Source: Geobacter sp. SVR (GTDB lineage: Bacteria; Desulfobacterota; Desulfuromonadia; Geobacterales; Pseudopelobacteraceae). From it: a DNA stretch of 64,000 bases. The stretch spans positions 3,874,501 to 3,938,500 of the forward strand of contig NZ_AP024469.1 of assembly GCF_016865365.1 (NCBI RefSeq), given 5' to 3'. The translations under genes were made by a program, and so were the position numbers. The notes below the pieces were generated by a model, which saw only the letters and a program-made list of their open reading frames with translations, made no database searches and had not been told where the DNA came from. Shown in pieces: positions 34,083-42,977 of the stretch; within the stretch, counting starts at the first letter, position 1; every line of letters starts with the position of its first letter.

Positions 34083-37000
34083 ATGAAAAACCTTTCTCCG
34101 AAAAAACGGCTGCCATCCCAATGGATCATGCTGGGCATGACCCTGCTGCTCCTGGGCGCTCCCATGGGGCTGAACCTGTACCTGGAGCGTGGCCGCATCA
34201 CGTCACGGGTACAGGAACGCTTGGTGACCCAGGCACGGGTGATCCAGAAAAACCTGGCCTGGAACCTGGATGCGACCAACAAGGTGCTGAGCGATATCCA
34301 GCAGGAGCTGTCGCGGAACGGCAAGAACACCTACACCGCCAGGCAGCTCGGCGTCATCACCAACGCCATGCCAGGGGTACGGACCCTGAACATCCTCAAC
34401 GCCGACGGAACCGTCGTCGCCTCCAACTGGCCCGAGCTGGTCGGTGATAATTTCAGGGAACGGGACTACTTCATGATGCCCCGGGAGCATCCCGTTGCCG
34501 ACAGGCTGTACGTCTCCCCCCCTTTCAAGACCTCCCTGGGAATTTTTGCCTTGAACGTGGTGCGCGTAATCCCCGGCCCACGCGGCGAATTTGCCGGGGT
34601 CATTGCCGCCACGCTGGATCCGGAGTATTTCACCACGCTGCTCTCGTCGGTGCTCTACAGCAGGGACATGTGGACCGCCATCGCCCATGGCGATGGAATG
34701 CTGTTCATGCTGATTCCGGAAGGGCGAAAGACGGCCGGCAAGAACCTGGCCCAGCCCGGAACATTCTTCACCAGGCATCGTAACAGCGGGCAGGAAACCA
34801 CCGTTCATGCCGGCATTGCCTACCTGACCGGAGAAAAGCGCCTTCTGGTCTGGCAAACGGTCCAGCCCCCGGAACTGAAAATGGACAAACCCCTGATGGT
34901 GGCGGTCAGCCGGGACCTGGACCTCATTTATGCCGGCTGGCGCCGCAACCTGCTGATGCAGGGCATGCTCTTCGCGATCACCGCGCTGCTTGCCTCGCTG
35001 GGGCTGTATGCCTATCAACGGCGCCAGCGCGAATACGAAAGCAGCCTGGCCCAATCATCCACCGCATTAAGGGAAAGCGCCGAGCGCCTTCAGATGGCGA
35101 CGCAGGCGGCCGCCATGGGGGTATGGGATTACAACCTGCAAACCGGCCTTCTGATTTGGGACGACTCCATGTTCACCATCTACGGAACCGACCCGGCCTC
35201 CTTTTGTTCGAGCTATCATGATTGGAGCCGGACGGTGCTGCCTGAAGATCTCCCGGCGATGGAGGCGGCCCTGCAGGCCTCACTCGGCGGTGAGACCCCT
35301 TTCAACTGCGTCTTCCGCATCCGCCGGGGGGATGGAGAAATCCGCAATCTCAGCGGCATTGGCAAGCTCTATTACGATCCGGACGGCGCCCCCCTGCGCC
35401 TGGTCGGCCTCAACGAGGACATTACCGAGCGGATACAGGCCAAGGAGCGGCTGAGCCAGGCGATTGCGGCTGCCGAGACGGCCAATGAGGCAAAAAGCAC
35501 CTTCCTGGCGAACATGAGCCATGAGATCCGCACGCCGATGAACGCCATCCTGGGACTGATATACCTGATGCACAAAACCGGGATGAATCTGCGCCAGCAG
35601 GACTACATCGGGAAGATAGAAAACGCGGCCACGTCGCTGCTGGACATTCTCAACGACATTCTCGACTTCTCCAAGGTAGAGGCGGGTCGAATGGAACTGG
35701 AGCGGGTCCCCTTCGACCTGAACGATCTGCTGCGCAAGCTGTCGGTGATCCTTTCAGCCAATGCCGGGCACAAGCAGCTTGAGATCGTTTTCGACATCGA
35801 CTCGCGTGTCCCCGGCACGCTGGTGGGGGACCCGCTGCGCCTGCAGCAGGTGCTGATCAACCTGGCCGGAAATGCCGTTAAATTCACGGAACAGGGCGAA
35901 GTGGTCCTGTCCGTATCGATGGCACAGACCGATGCCGGCCAGGTGAGTCTCGATTTTTCCATCAGTGATACCGGCATCGGCATCAGCCGGGAAAACCTCG
36001 ACCGGATCTTCGATGGTTTTACCCAGGCCGAAATATCCACCAATCGGAAGTTTGGCGGCACCGGCCTGGGACTGGCCATCAGCAGCCGCCTGGTGCGCCT
36101 GATGGGGGGCGGCATCCAGGTAGCCAGCAAACAGGGCCGAGGCAGTACGTTCAGCTTTCGGGTCGCTTTTGATCTACCGGCGCCGCGTTCTACGCCGGAT
36201 GCGGTTACCGTCCCGTACCAGCCCCCCGCCGCTTGCAGACAGGACCGGTCGCCGCGCTGCCTGGAGGGGGTGCGGATACTGGTTGCGGAAGACAACTACT
36301 TCAATCAGCTGGTTTCGCGCGAGATCCTGGAGGATATGGGTGCCCGGGTGGTGATCGCCGGGAACGGGCGCGAGGCGGTGGAGCGAGTGGCTTCAGGCGA
36401 GTTTTCCTTCGATGTCGTACTGATGGACGTGCAGATGCCGATCATGGACGGTTACCAAGCCACGCGGGAGATTCGTGATTCCGTAGGGGAAAAAGGGCTC
36501 CCGATCATCGCCATGACCGCCAATGCCTTCGAGGTTGATCGGCAGCGCTGTCTTGAGGCGGGAATGAATGATCATCTGGCAAAGCCGCTCGATGTGGAGA
36601 AACTGGTGGCGACCCTGGAGCGGTACTGCACGCTGGATCGATCGACGGCAAAGCAGGTCTCCGGCCAGACTGCGGACCTCCCGCTGGATGCCGAAGAAGT
36701 GGCCGGGCTGCCCGGCCTTGACCTGCCCAGGACGATCAGGAGGATGAACGGCAACCGTCTGCTTTACGGTCAGATGGCCCGCATGGCATGCACCGGGCAT
36801 ATCGATATCGTACAGCGCCTGGAGCGGCTGATCCATTCCGGAGACACTGCGGCCGCCGGGCAGTTGCTGCACACCTTCAGAGGGGTCATGATCAATCTGG
36901 GCGCCGCCCAACTCGGGGAGTGTGCCGGAACATTCGAAGCGGCCCTGCACCAAGGCAGTACCGGGGAAGACCACAGGGCGCTCCTTGCCAGACTGGAACG

Positions 37001-37136
37001 TCTCTGCAATGAGGCGTTCGCTTCCCTGCGCATCATCGTGAAACGGTACGGCCAGGGGGAGCCTACGCCTACGACAGCAGCCTGGTCAGCGCCATCGGAT
37101 GAAACGCCAGCCCAAGCACCCCGGCCAGCCCCATGA
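34083..37136 (+). CDS. Hybrid histidine kinase with receiver and HPt (phosphorelay)
   Basis: 1017 aa. Transmembrane helix near 13-30, large periplasmic Cache sensor to about 280, second helix near 295-315, PAS (about 345-445; LQMATQAAAMGVWDYNLQTG), HisKA with His480 in NMSHEIRTPMNAILG, HATPase (DTGIGI; GGTGLGLAIS), receiver with Asp782 (VVLMDVQMPIMDGY) and a C-terminal HPt domain in which His930 (LLHTFRGVMINLGA) is the phospho-acceptor. A complete internal His-Asp-His relay, presumably delivered to the divergent response regulator. The 3' end overlaps the opposite-strand DUF4337 gene by 68 bases. Confidence 0.93.
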   Translation: MKNLSPKKRLPSQWIMLGMTLLLLGAPMGLNLYLERGRITSRVQERLVTQARVIQKNLAWNLDATNKVLSDIQQELSRNGKNTYTARQLGVITNAMPGVRTLNILNADGTVVASNWPELVGDNFRERDYFMMPREHPVADRLYVSPPFKTSLGIFALNVVRVIPGPRGEFAGVIAATLDPEYFTTLLSSVLYSRDMWTAIAHGDGMLFMLIPEGRKTAGKNLAQPGTFFTRHRNSGQETTVHAGIAYLTGEKRLLVWQTVQPPELKMDKPLMVAVSRDLDLIYAGWRRNLLMQGMLFAITALLASLGLYAYQRRQREYESSLAQSSTALRESAERLQMATQAAAMGVWDYNLQTGLLIWDDSMFTIYGTDPASFCSSYHDWSRTVLPEDLPAMEAALQASLGGETPFNCVFRIRRGDGEIRNLSGIGKLYYDPDGAPLRLVGLNEDITERIQAKERLSQAIAAAETANEAKSTFLANMSHEIRTPMNAILGLIYLMHKTGMNLRQQDYIGKIENAATSLLDILNDILDFSKVEAGRMELERVPFDLNDLLRKLSVILSANAGHKQLEIVFDIDSRVPGTLVGDPLRLQQVLINLAGNAVKFTEQGEVVLSVSMAQTDAGQVSLDFSISDTGIGISRENLDRIFDGFTQAEISTNRKFGGTGLGLAISSRLVRLMGGGIQVASKQGRGSTFSFRVAFDLPAPRSTPDAVTVPYQPPAACRQDRSPRCLEGVRILVAEDNYFNQLVSREILEDMGARVVIAGNGREAVERVASGEFSFDVVLMDVQMPIMDGYQATREIRDSVGEKGLPIIAMTANAFEVDRQRCLEAGMNDHLAKPLDVEKLVATLERYCTLDRSTAKQVSGQTADLPLDAEEVAGLPGLDLPRTIRRMNGNRLLYGQMARMACTGHIDIVQRLERLIHSGDTAAAGQLLHTFRGVMINLGAAQLGECAGTFEAALHQGSTGEDHRALLARLERLCNEAFASLRIIVKRYGQGEPTPTTAAWSAPSDETPAQAPRPAP

Positions 37137-37659
37137 CGATTCCGAACCCGGCGAGCGTCCAGGCCAGGAAAAGCAGCGAGCGTTTCCCGGTGAGGGCGGT
37201 GATCGCCAGCATGGCCAGGGAAATCGAAAGGGTGGCGTCGGAAAGGTCGAACTGGTCGTCGCGGTAATTCAGGTCGTCGTACTGTTTGTCGAATCCCTTC
37301 GCTTTTTTCATCAGCGCCTCTTCTTCCGCCTGGTACCGCACTATCGTCTCCTGAAACCCCTTCTGCTGGCGCTCCAGCACCACCTCCATCGGTCCTTTGG
37401 CCAGTGTCCGGAGCGCCTGGGCCTGACTCAGCCCCAGTTCCGCCATGTGATGCTTGAGCTTTTTGGACTGGTACTCGTTCCAGCTGTCCACGGCGTCGGA
37501 CTTGGCCTGCAGCATGGCCTGCACGATGTTATCGTCCTTGACCTTGGTGACGGCCATGAAAACGGAAATGATGGCCACACTTATTGCCACCAGATTGTTG
37601 AGTCGGTTTTTTGCATCTGACCGATCGAGTTGTTCCCGGAGTTCCTGAATTTCGCTCAT
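37069..37659 (-). CDS. DUF4337 membrane protein
   Basis: 196 aa. Membrane helices near 22-38 and in the C-terminal third (about 140-190) flank a charged coiled-coil (LERQQKGFQETIVRYQAEEEALMKKAKGF). The N-terminus NLVAISVAIISVFMAVTKVKDDNIVQAMLQAKSDAVDSWNEYQSKK is the DUF4337 signature. Function unknown. Its last 22 codons overlap the end of the phosphorelay kinase in antisense. Confidence 0.85.
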   Translation of the reverse strand: MSEIQELREQLDRSDAKNRLNNLVAISVAIISVFMAVTKVKDDNIVQAMLQAKSDAVDSWNEYQSKKLKHHMAELGLSQAQALRTLAKGPMEVVLERQQKGFQETIVRYQAEEEALMKKAKGFDKQYDDLNYRDDQFDLSDATLSISLAMLAITALTGKRSLLFLAWTLAGFGIVMGLAGVLGLAFHPMALTRLLS

Positions 37660-37962
37660 GGCATTCCTTTCCTGATACTTTTTGAGCCCGGCAGCCCCTC
37701 ATGCACGGCCGCCTGCGTGGGGGAATGCTCTGTCCGCTCACCCGCTGGTATCGGGCACTATAGCACATCGCCAGACAAACACCGAGATCGATGTGGGCAT
37801 TTCCCGTGCTCCCCCCCGCCACAGGAGTATCCCGTTCCGGGAACGCGGCAACCACCATCTTCGACGGCCCCCGCATCCTCTTCTTCGGGTACACTATAAG
37901 AAAAAGCCATGTCCCGAACAGCCGGGCGGAGCAGCGGATGACACGGAAGAGAGAAGGATGAC
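37660..37962. other. Divergent intergenic region
   Basis: 303 bases between the DUF4337 gene (-) and an SDR gene (+). A -10-like TACACTATAAG (near 37889-37899) stands before the SDR; a GCGGGTGAGCGG-like GC stretch occupies the left half. No hairpin, repeat or supported frame was seen. Confidence 0.35.
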
Positions 37963-38565
37963 ATGCGCATTTTACTGGTCGGCGGCACCGGAACAATCGG
38001 CCGGGAGGTTGCCAGGGCGCTGCAGACGGAGCACGAGGTGTTGAGCGCAAGCCGCAGCAGCGTCATGCTGCAGGTGGACATTGCCGAGCCGGAGAGTGTG
38101 GAGGCGATGTTTCGCAAAATCGGGGCCTGCGATGCCGTGGTATGCGCCGCCGGTGACGCCCGCTTCGCTTCCCTGGACGAACTGCAGTACGACGACTTCC
38201 TGTTCAGTTTTCGCAACAAGCTGATGGGACAGATCAACCTGGTCCGGATCGGCCGGAACTTCATCAGTGACAACGGTTCGTTCACCCTTACCAGTGGTGT
38301 GCTGGCCCGCACGCCGATGCCGGGCAGCAGCGCGGTCAGCATGGTCAACGCCGGCCTGGAGGGGTTTGTGCGTGCTGCTCAGCTGGAGCTGGAACGGGGA
38401 ATGCGGGTGAACGTGGTCAGCCCGGTCTGGGTGCAGGAGACCCTGCAGGCCCTGGGCCGCGATCCCTCCATCGGAATGCCGGCGGCCCGGGTCGCGCGGG
38501 CCTACGTGGCCGGAGTCACCGGCACCATGAAGGGGATGGTATTGGATGTAAGGGACTTTGCATGA
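37963..38565 (+). CDS. SDR-family oxidoreductase (short)
   Basis: 200 aa. The nucleotide-binding opening MRILLVGGTGTIGREVARAL and a later TSGVLARTPMPGSSAVSMVNAGLEGFVRAAQLEL (variant Ser, Tyr missing: the active-site YxxxK is replaced by S-x-x-x-N) suggest a short-chain dehydrogenase that lost the canonical catalytic Tyr-Lys pair. It is therefore probably a reductase of unusual chemistry or a non-catalytic NAD(P)-binding protein. Confidence 0.75.
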   Translation: MRILLVGGTGTIGREVARALQTEHEVLSASRSSVMLQVDIAEPESVEAMFRKIGACDAVVCAAGDARFASLDELQYDDFLFSFRNKLMGQINLVRIGRNFISDNGSFTLTSGVLARTPMPGSSAVSMVNAGLEGFVRAAQLELERGMRVNVVSPVWVQETLQALGRDPSIGMPAARVARAYVAGVTGTMKGMVLDVRDFA

Positions 38566-38695
38566 GACACCTGCGGAAAAACCGAATATTCAGCGGAGCG
38601 GTTGCAGTCTTGCCGAAAGAGGACTGTCCCGGCTTCACCGATTGTGTTATTCTGCCTGATCTCAAATGAGACACCAACCAAACAAGGAGCACGCC

Positions 38696-38977
38696 ATGGC
38701 ACGAGCCACTGCCCGCCACATCCTGGTGGCAAGCAAGGAGGTCTGCGAGGACCTGAAACAGCAGATTGAAGCAGGAGCCGACTTTGCAGCTGTCGCAAAG
38801 CAGCATTCCCTCTGCCCCTCGGGCAAACAGGGGGGAGAACTGGGCTCGTTCGGCCCGGGCCAGATGGTCAAGGAATTCGACCAGGCCGTATTCACCGGTG
38901 AAGTCGGCACGGTGCTCGGCCCGATCCAGACCCAGTTCGGCTACCACCTGCTGGAGGTCACCAGCCGTACCCCGTAA
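38696..38977 (+). CDS. Parvulin-type peptidyl-prolyl isomerase
   Basis: 93 aa, a single PPIase domain without signal peptide: ATARHILVASKEVCEDLKQQIEAGADFAAVAKQHS, GGELGSFGPGQMVKEFDQAVF and TQFGYHLLEVTSR. The size and sequence match the cytoplasmic PpiC type. An AAGGAG site precedes ATG 38696. It accelerates cis-trans proline isomerisation in folding proteins. Confidence 0.93.
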   Translation: MARATARHILVASKEVCEDLKQQIEAGADFAAVAKQHSLCPSGKQGGELGSFGPGQMVKEFDQAVFTGEVGTVLGPIQTQFGYHLLEVTSRTP

Positions 38978-39007
38978 TTGCCCACCACCTGTTCCGCCGC
39001 AAATAAA

Positions 39008-39050
39008 AGAGGGGACGGCGCTGCATTCGGGCAGCCCGTCCCCTTTTTTT
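39008..39050 (+). terminator. Intrinsic terminator
   Basis: GGGGACGG...CCGTCCCC stem followed by seven or more T after the PpiC gene. Confidence 0.9.
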
Positions 39051-39067
39051 CCGGCCATAACCGCCGA

Positions 39068-39832
39068 TTATTCGGCGTAGATCATTTTGCGGGTCATGCC
39101 GCCGTCAACCACGAAATTCTGGCCGGTGACGAAACCGGCCTCCGCTGAGATCAGGTAGGCTGCCAGGGCTGCCACATCCTCCGGCCGCCCCACCCGGCCG
39201 GCCGGATGCTGGGCATGGTCGCCGGCACTGAGGGCCGGGGGGCTGCGTCGGGTGCTCTTGCGCCAGTCGTCGACCGCTATCCAGCCGGGGCTGATGCAGT
39301 TCACCCGGATCTCCGGCCCCAGGCTGACCGCCAGGGCATGGGTCAGGGCCACGATGCCCCCCTTACTGGCGCTGTAGGCCAGAGTGTCCGGCTCGGATTG
39401 CAGGGCCCGCGTGGATGCGATGGTGACGATGCTCCCCTGGCATGTGCGCAGAAGTGTGACAGCGTGCTTGCAGCACAGAAAGGTGCCGGTCAGGTTGACC
39501 GCCAGCACCCTGTTCCAGTCATCCAGCTCCAGCCGCTCCACCGGCGCCCCCACCGGCGCGGCGATTCCGGCACAGGTGACCAGGGCATCCAGCCGTCCGA
39601 AGCGCCCGCCGATCATATCCATCAGCTCGGTCACGGCCGCCTCATCAGCCACGTCCAGTGTCAGCCCCATGACCTGTGGCCCCAGTTCAGCAGCGGTCTC
39701 TGCCGCCGCCTCGCCATCGATGTCGGCAATCACCACTCGCATCCCGTCCCGTGCCAACCGCAGGGCGATCCCCTTGCCGATCCCCTGGCCCCCGCCGGTC
39801 ACCACAGCCACCCTGCCATCCTTGTACGTCAT
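39068..39832 (-). CDS. SDR-family NAD(P)-dependent oxidoreductase
   Basis: 254 aa. Complete classical SDR: TGGGQGIGKGIA cofactor motif, CAGIAAP, catalytic Ser in TIASTRA and YSASKGG (Tyr-x-x-x-Lys), and the C-terminal FVTGQNFVVDGG. Probable cytosolic dehydrogenase/ketoreductase of a small alcohol or ketone. Confidence 0.93.
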   Translation of the reverse strand: MTYKDGRVAVVTGGGQGIGKGIALRLARDGMRVVIADIDGEAAAETAAELGPQVMGLTLDVADEAAVTELMDMIGGRFGRLDALVTCAGIAAPVGAPVERLELDDWNRVLAVNLTGTFLCCKHAVTLLRTCQGSIVTIASTRALQSEPDTLAYSASKGGIVALTHALAVSLGPEIRVNCISPGWIAVDDWRKSTRRSPPALSAGDHAQHPAGRVGRPEDVAALAAYLISAEAGFVTGQNFVVDGGMTRKMIYAE

Positions 39833-39926
39833 ATCCGGCCCCCTGAAGAGATTGAGCAGCGTTTATTATAACCGGCTCGGCACATAAGGAAAGACCGCAC
39901 CGGCAGTACCGGCAGGATCTGCGCGT

Positions 39927-41159
39927 TCAGTTTCTGCGCCCGGTAAGGCGCGGGCCGACCGCGGCCAGCCATCCTGCCAGCGCGCAGGCCGCCATGACTG
40001 CTGCCATCGGCACGGCCGTGCCGTTGTGGAAAATTCCGACCAGGGCACCTGCACTGGCCCCAAGGGTGTACTGGATCGCGCCGAGGAGCGCCGAGGCGCT
40101 TCCGGCCGCCTTTTCGAACGGCGCCATGGCCAGGGCGGTCAGGTTCGGATACAACAGTCCGGTCATGCAGAGACAGATGAAGATGAGCATGACCTGCAGC
40201 GGGAATCCGCCGATACCGGTGAGGATCGCTGCCGTGAGCAGCAGCGCCGCAACTGCATTTGCCGTAAAGGCCGCATGCACGATGCCTTCGGCGGTGAAAC
40301 GCCGCAGCAGCCTGCGATTGAGCTGCGAGGCCCCGATCAGGCCGCAGGCATTGGCGCCGAAGAAGAGCCCGAAGTTCTGGGGTGATACGCCGTGCAGCTC
40401 GATGAACATGAAGGGCACGCCCGAGATGTAGGAAAAGTTTATGCCGGAGACGCACCCGAGGGCGATGGCGTACAGCAGGTAGCGGCGGTTTTTCAGCAGG
40501 TGGCCGTAGATGGTTGCCATCTCCGCCATGCGACGGCTGCTGCGCCGCTCGACCGGCAGGGATTCCGGCAGAAAGGCGATCGATGCGCAGAGGGAGATGA
40601 TGCCGAAGGTGGCCATAAATATGAAGATGCTCCGCCAACCGGCAACTAGCAGGATCTGCCCGCCGAACATGGGGGCCAGGATCGGCGCCGCCCCCATGAT
40701 CAGCATCAGGAGGGAAAACATCTTTGCCGCCTCGGCGGTATCATAGAGATCGCGCACCACCGCGCGGGAAATAACCATGCCGGCCCCGCCCCCCACCGCC
40801 ATCACTACCCGCCAGAAGAGCAGACCGGTGCCGGTATGCACACTGGCACAACCCACAGCGGAGACGATATAGAGCGCAAGGCCGATCAGAAGCGGCAGGC
40901 GCCTGCCGTAACGGTCGGCCAGCGGCCCGTAGAAAAGCTGCCCCCCAGCCGAGCCGAAGAGGAAGGCGGAGATGGAGAGCTGCACCGTGCCGAGCGGCAC
41001 CTGCAGGTCGCGGGCGATCTGCGGAAAGGCGGGCAGGTACATGTCGATCGACATGGCGCTGAAAGCGGTCAGGGCTCCGAGAACCAGAACAAGCCTCGTC
41101 AACTGTCCCCTGGTCATCTCGGACGGGTGAATGGCGGATGCTGCGGAATGTATTCCCAT
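39927..41159 (-). CDS. Bcr/CflA-family MFS efflux transporter
   Basis: 410 aa; ATG with GGAG 7 bases upstream. Twelve helices; SMSIDMYLPAFPQIARDLQVPLGTVQLSISAFLFG (helix 1 and loop), YGPLADRYGRRLPLL (loop 2-3) and GGGAGMVISRAVVRDLYD (motif C) are diagnostic of Bcr/CflA drug exporters. It follows a MarR gene that has an almost identical operator at its own promoter, so exclusion of a toxic compound sensed by MarR is likely. Confidence 0.9.
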   Translation of the reverse strand: MGIHSAASAIHPSEMTRGQLTRLVLVLGALTAFSAMSIDMYLPAFPQIARDLQVPLGTVQLSISAFLFGSAGGQLFYGPLADRYGRRLPLLIGLALYIVSAVGCASVHTGTGLLFWRVVMAVGGGAGMVISRAVVRDLYDTAEAAKMFSLLMLIMGAAPILAPMFGGQILLVAGWRSIFIFMATFGIISLCASIAFLPESLPVERRSSRRMAEMATIYGHLLKNRRYLLYAIALGCVSGINFSYISGVPFMFIELHGVSPQNFGLFFGANACGLIGASQLNRRLLRRFTAEGIVHAAFTANAVAALLLTAAILTGIGGFPLQVMLIFICLCMTGLLYPNLTALAMAPFEKAAGSASALLGAIQYTLGASAGALVGIFHNGTAVPMAAVMAACALAGWLAAVGPRLTGRRN

Positions 41160-41174
41160 TACTGTACTCCGGAC

Positions 41175-41197
41175 AATAGTTGTATCAAACAACTATT
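41175..41197. promoter_or_regulatory. MarR operator 2 (at the MFS start)
   Basis: AATAGTTGT-ATCAA-ACAACTATT, a nine-base perfect dyad, 16 bases before the transporter ATG. The half-sites match the operator at the MarR gene (41658). Confidence 0.65.
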
Positions 41198-41209
41198 TGC
41201 TTAAAAAAA

Positions 41210-41659
41210 TTATTTCAAGAGATTGCTGCAGGCGCGTCGCAGCACGTCGCGGCAGGTTTCCAGCTGCGCCTCGTCGATTCCCTGCTGCGCCTCCCCGATG
41301 ATCTCCCGGACCAGCAGGGTAGCGCGATCCATGATCCGTTTACCCTCGTCGGAGAGGAACACCAGGCGCTCGCGGGCATCGGTCGTGCTCGGTACCCGGA
41401 CGATCAGCCCGATGGACTCCAGGCCGGCGGCCAGGCGCGCCATGGTGGTCTTGTCCTTGACCGTTTTTTCGGCCAGTACCCCCTGCGGCAGCCCGTTGCG
41501 TTCCCAGAGCTGGATGAGAAAGGAATACTGATCCGCGGTTATGGGCAGCCCCTCCTGCGCCAGCGCGATGTTGATCCGCCGTAGCACCACCCTTGAAAAG
41601 CGTGCCGCCAGGTGTCCGAGCGACTTTTCCAGCCTGTATTTGGGTATGGAAATCGTCAT
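41210..41659 (-). CDS. MarR-family regulator of the Bcr-type transporter
   Basis: 149 aa. Winged HTH in LPQGVLAEKTVKDKTTMARLAAGLESIGLIVRV with basic wing PSTTDARERLVFLSDEGKRIM. Directly followed by its target transporter and preceded by an operator-like dyad overlapping its own start, indicating autoregulation. Confidence 0.9.
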   Translation of the reverse strand: MTISIPKYRLEKSLGHLAARFSRVVLRRINIALAQEGLPITADQYSFLIQLWERNGLPQGVLAEKTVKDKTTMARLAAGLESIGLIVRVPSTTDARERLVFLSDEGKRIMDRATLLVREIIGEAQQGIDEAQLETCRDVLRRACSNLLK

Positions 41660-41682
41660 ATAGTTGCATCATACAACCATAT
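41658..41682. promoter_or_regulatory. MarR operator 1 (at the MarR start)
   Basis: TATAGTTG-CATCATA-CAACCATA, the same half-sites (TAGTTG/CAACNA) as the operator at 41175, overlapping the first codon of the MarR gene. Confidence 0.6.
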
Positions 41683-41730
41683 AGACGATCGGGTCAAGAC
41701 AAATGCACGGATGCTTGCATTCCAGTCCTG

Positions 41731-42879
41731 CTACTTTTTCCTGCCGCCATAGGTAATCCGGTAAATGGCCCCTTGCTTGTCGTCGGAAACCAGCAGGCTG
41801 CCATCCGCCAGCACCTCCAGATCGACCGGCCGCCCCCAGGCCGCTTTTCCCTTCAACCAGCCTTCGGCAAAGACGGTATAGGCTGCTGCCTTGCCCCCCT
41901 TTAGCGGCACGAAAGTGACCCGGTAACCAATGGGGGTCGAGCGGTTCCAGGAGCCGTGCTCCGCGATGAAAATCCCGCCCCGGTATGCCTCGGGAAACAT
42001 GGTGCCGTTGTAAAAGCGCATTCCCAGAGATGCCACGTGGGGCCCCAGCTCCAGCTCGGGAGCGGTGAATGAAAGGCCTGAGGGGGCCTTGGTGCCGAAA
42101 TCCGGATCAACGATGTCCTTGCCGTGGCGGTAGGGATAGCCGAAATGCAGTCCCTTGACCGGAGCCCGGTTCAGTTCGTCGGGGGGGCGGTCATCTCCGA
42201 GCAAGTCCCGGCCGTTGTCGGTAAACCACAGTTCCCTGGTGGCCGGGCTCCAGTCGAATCCGACCGTATTCCTGACGCCCCGGGCAAAGATCTCCAGCTG
42301 GCTGCCGTCAGGGTTCATCCTGGTGATGGAGGCAAAGCGCGGATCATCCCTGCGTTCACAGATGTTGCACGGCGCACCCACCGGAACGTAAAGCCTGCCG
42401 TCCGGGCCGAAGCGGATGAACTTCCAGCCGTGATCCCCCTCCTTGGGAAAACTGTCGTTCACCACCACCGGCTTGGGGGGATGCTTCAGTCTCCTGGCAA
42501 TGTCATCGAAGCGGATCACCCTGCCAATCTCGGCCACATAGAGGGAACCGTCACGATAGGCCACGCCGTTGGGGGAGTCGAGCCCCTTGGCAATCACGAT
42601 CACCTCATCGACCTTGCCATCGCCGTTGCGGTCCACCACGGCATAGACCTTCCCTTCCGACCGTGTCCCCACAAAGACGATCCCGTCCGGTCCCCGCGCC
42701 AGGGACCTGGCCCCCGGCACGTCGCGGGTGAAATATTCGATTCTGAAATCCTCCGGCAGCCGAATATCCCCCAGGGAGGCAGGCGCCGGTATGACACTGG
42801 CGGGGAACATACCCGAAAGAAGTACTGTGGCGACGGTCGGCAGCAATCTCTGTCGCAGCGCCCGGATGACCTCGTTCAT
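41731..42879 (-). CDS. Exported PQQ-type sugar dehydrogenase (glucose/sorbosone family)
   Basis: 382 aa, GGGGAGG upstream of ATG. A Sec signal peptide precedes repeated beta-propeller blades: LPEDFRIEYFTRDVPGARSLARGPDGIVFVG, VAKGLDSPNGVAY, HGWKFIRFGPDGRLYVPVGAPCN, FAEGVRNTVGFDW-type and GTKAPSGLSFTAPELELGPHVASLGMRFYNG. Such proteins use PQQ and Ca2+ to oxidise aldose or aldehyde substrates in the periplasm. Whether this one is active is not certain. Confidence 0.85.
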   Translation of the reverse strand: MNEVIRALRQRLLPTVATVLLSGMFPASVIPAPASLGDIRLPEDFRIEYFTRDVPGARSLARGPDGIVFVGTRSEGKVYAVVDRNGDGKVDEVIVIAKGLDSPNGVAYRDGSLYVAEIGRVIRFDDIARRLKHPPKPVVVNDSFPKEGDHGWKFIRFGPDGRLYVPVGAPCNICERRDDPRFASITRMNPDGSQLEIFARGVRNTVGFDWSPATRELWFTDNGRDLLGDDRPPDELNRAPVKGLHFGYPYRHGKDIVDPDFGTKAPSGLSFTAPELELGPHVASLGMRFYNGTMFPEAYRGGIFIAEHGSWNRSTPIGYRVTFVPLKGGKAAAYTVFAEGWLKGKAAWGRPVDLEVLADGSLLVSDDKQGAIYRITYGGRKK

Positions 42880-42977
42880 ACATCCTCCCCGTTTGCACCC
42901 TGCACTGCCCTCGCTCTCCTGACAGGCCGGCATCGGTGCATTTTTTCGATCACAGATAAAACTGTAAGCCGTCTCGC

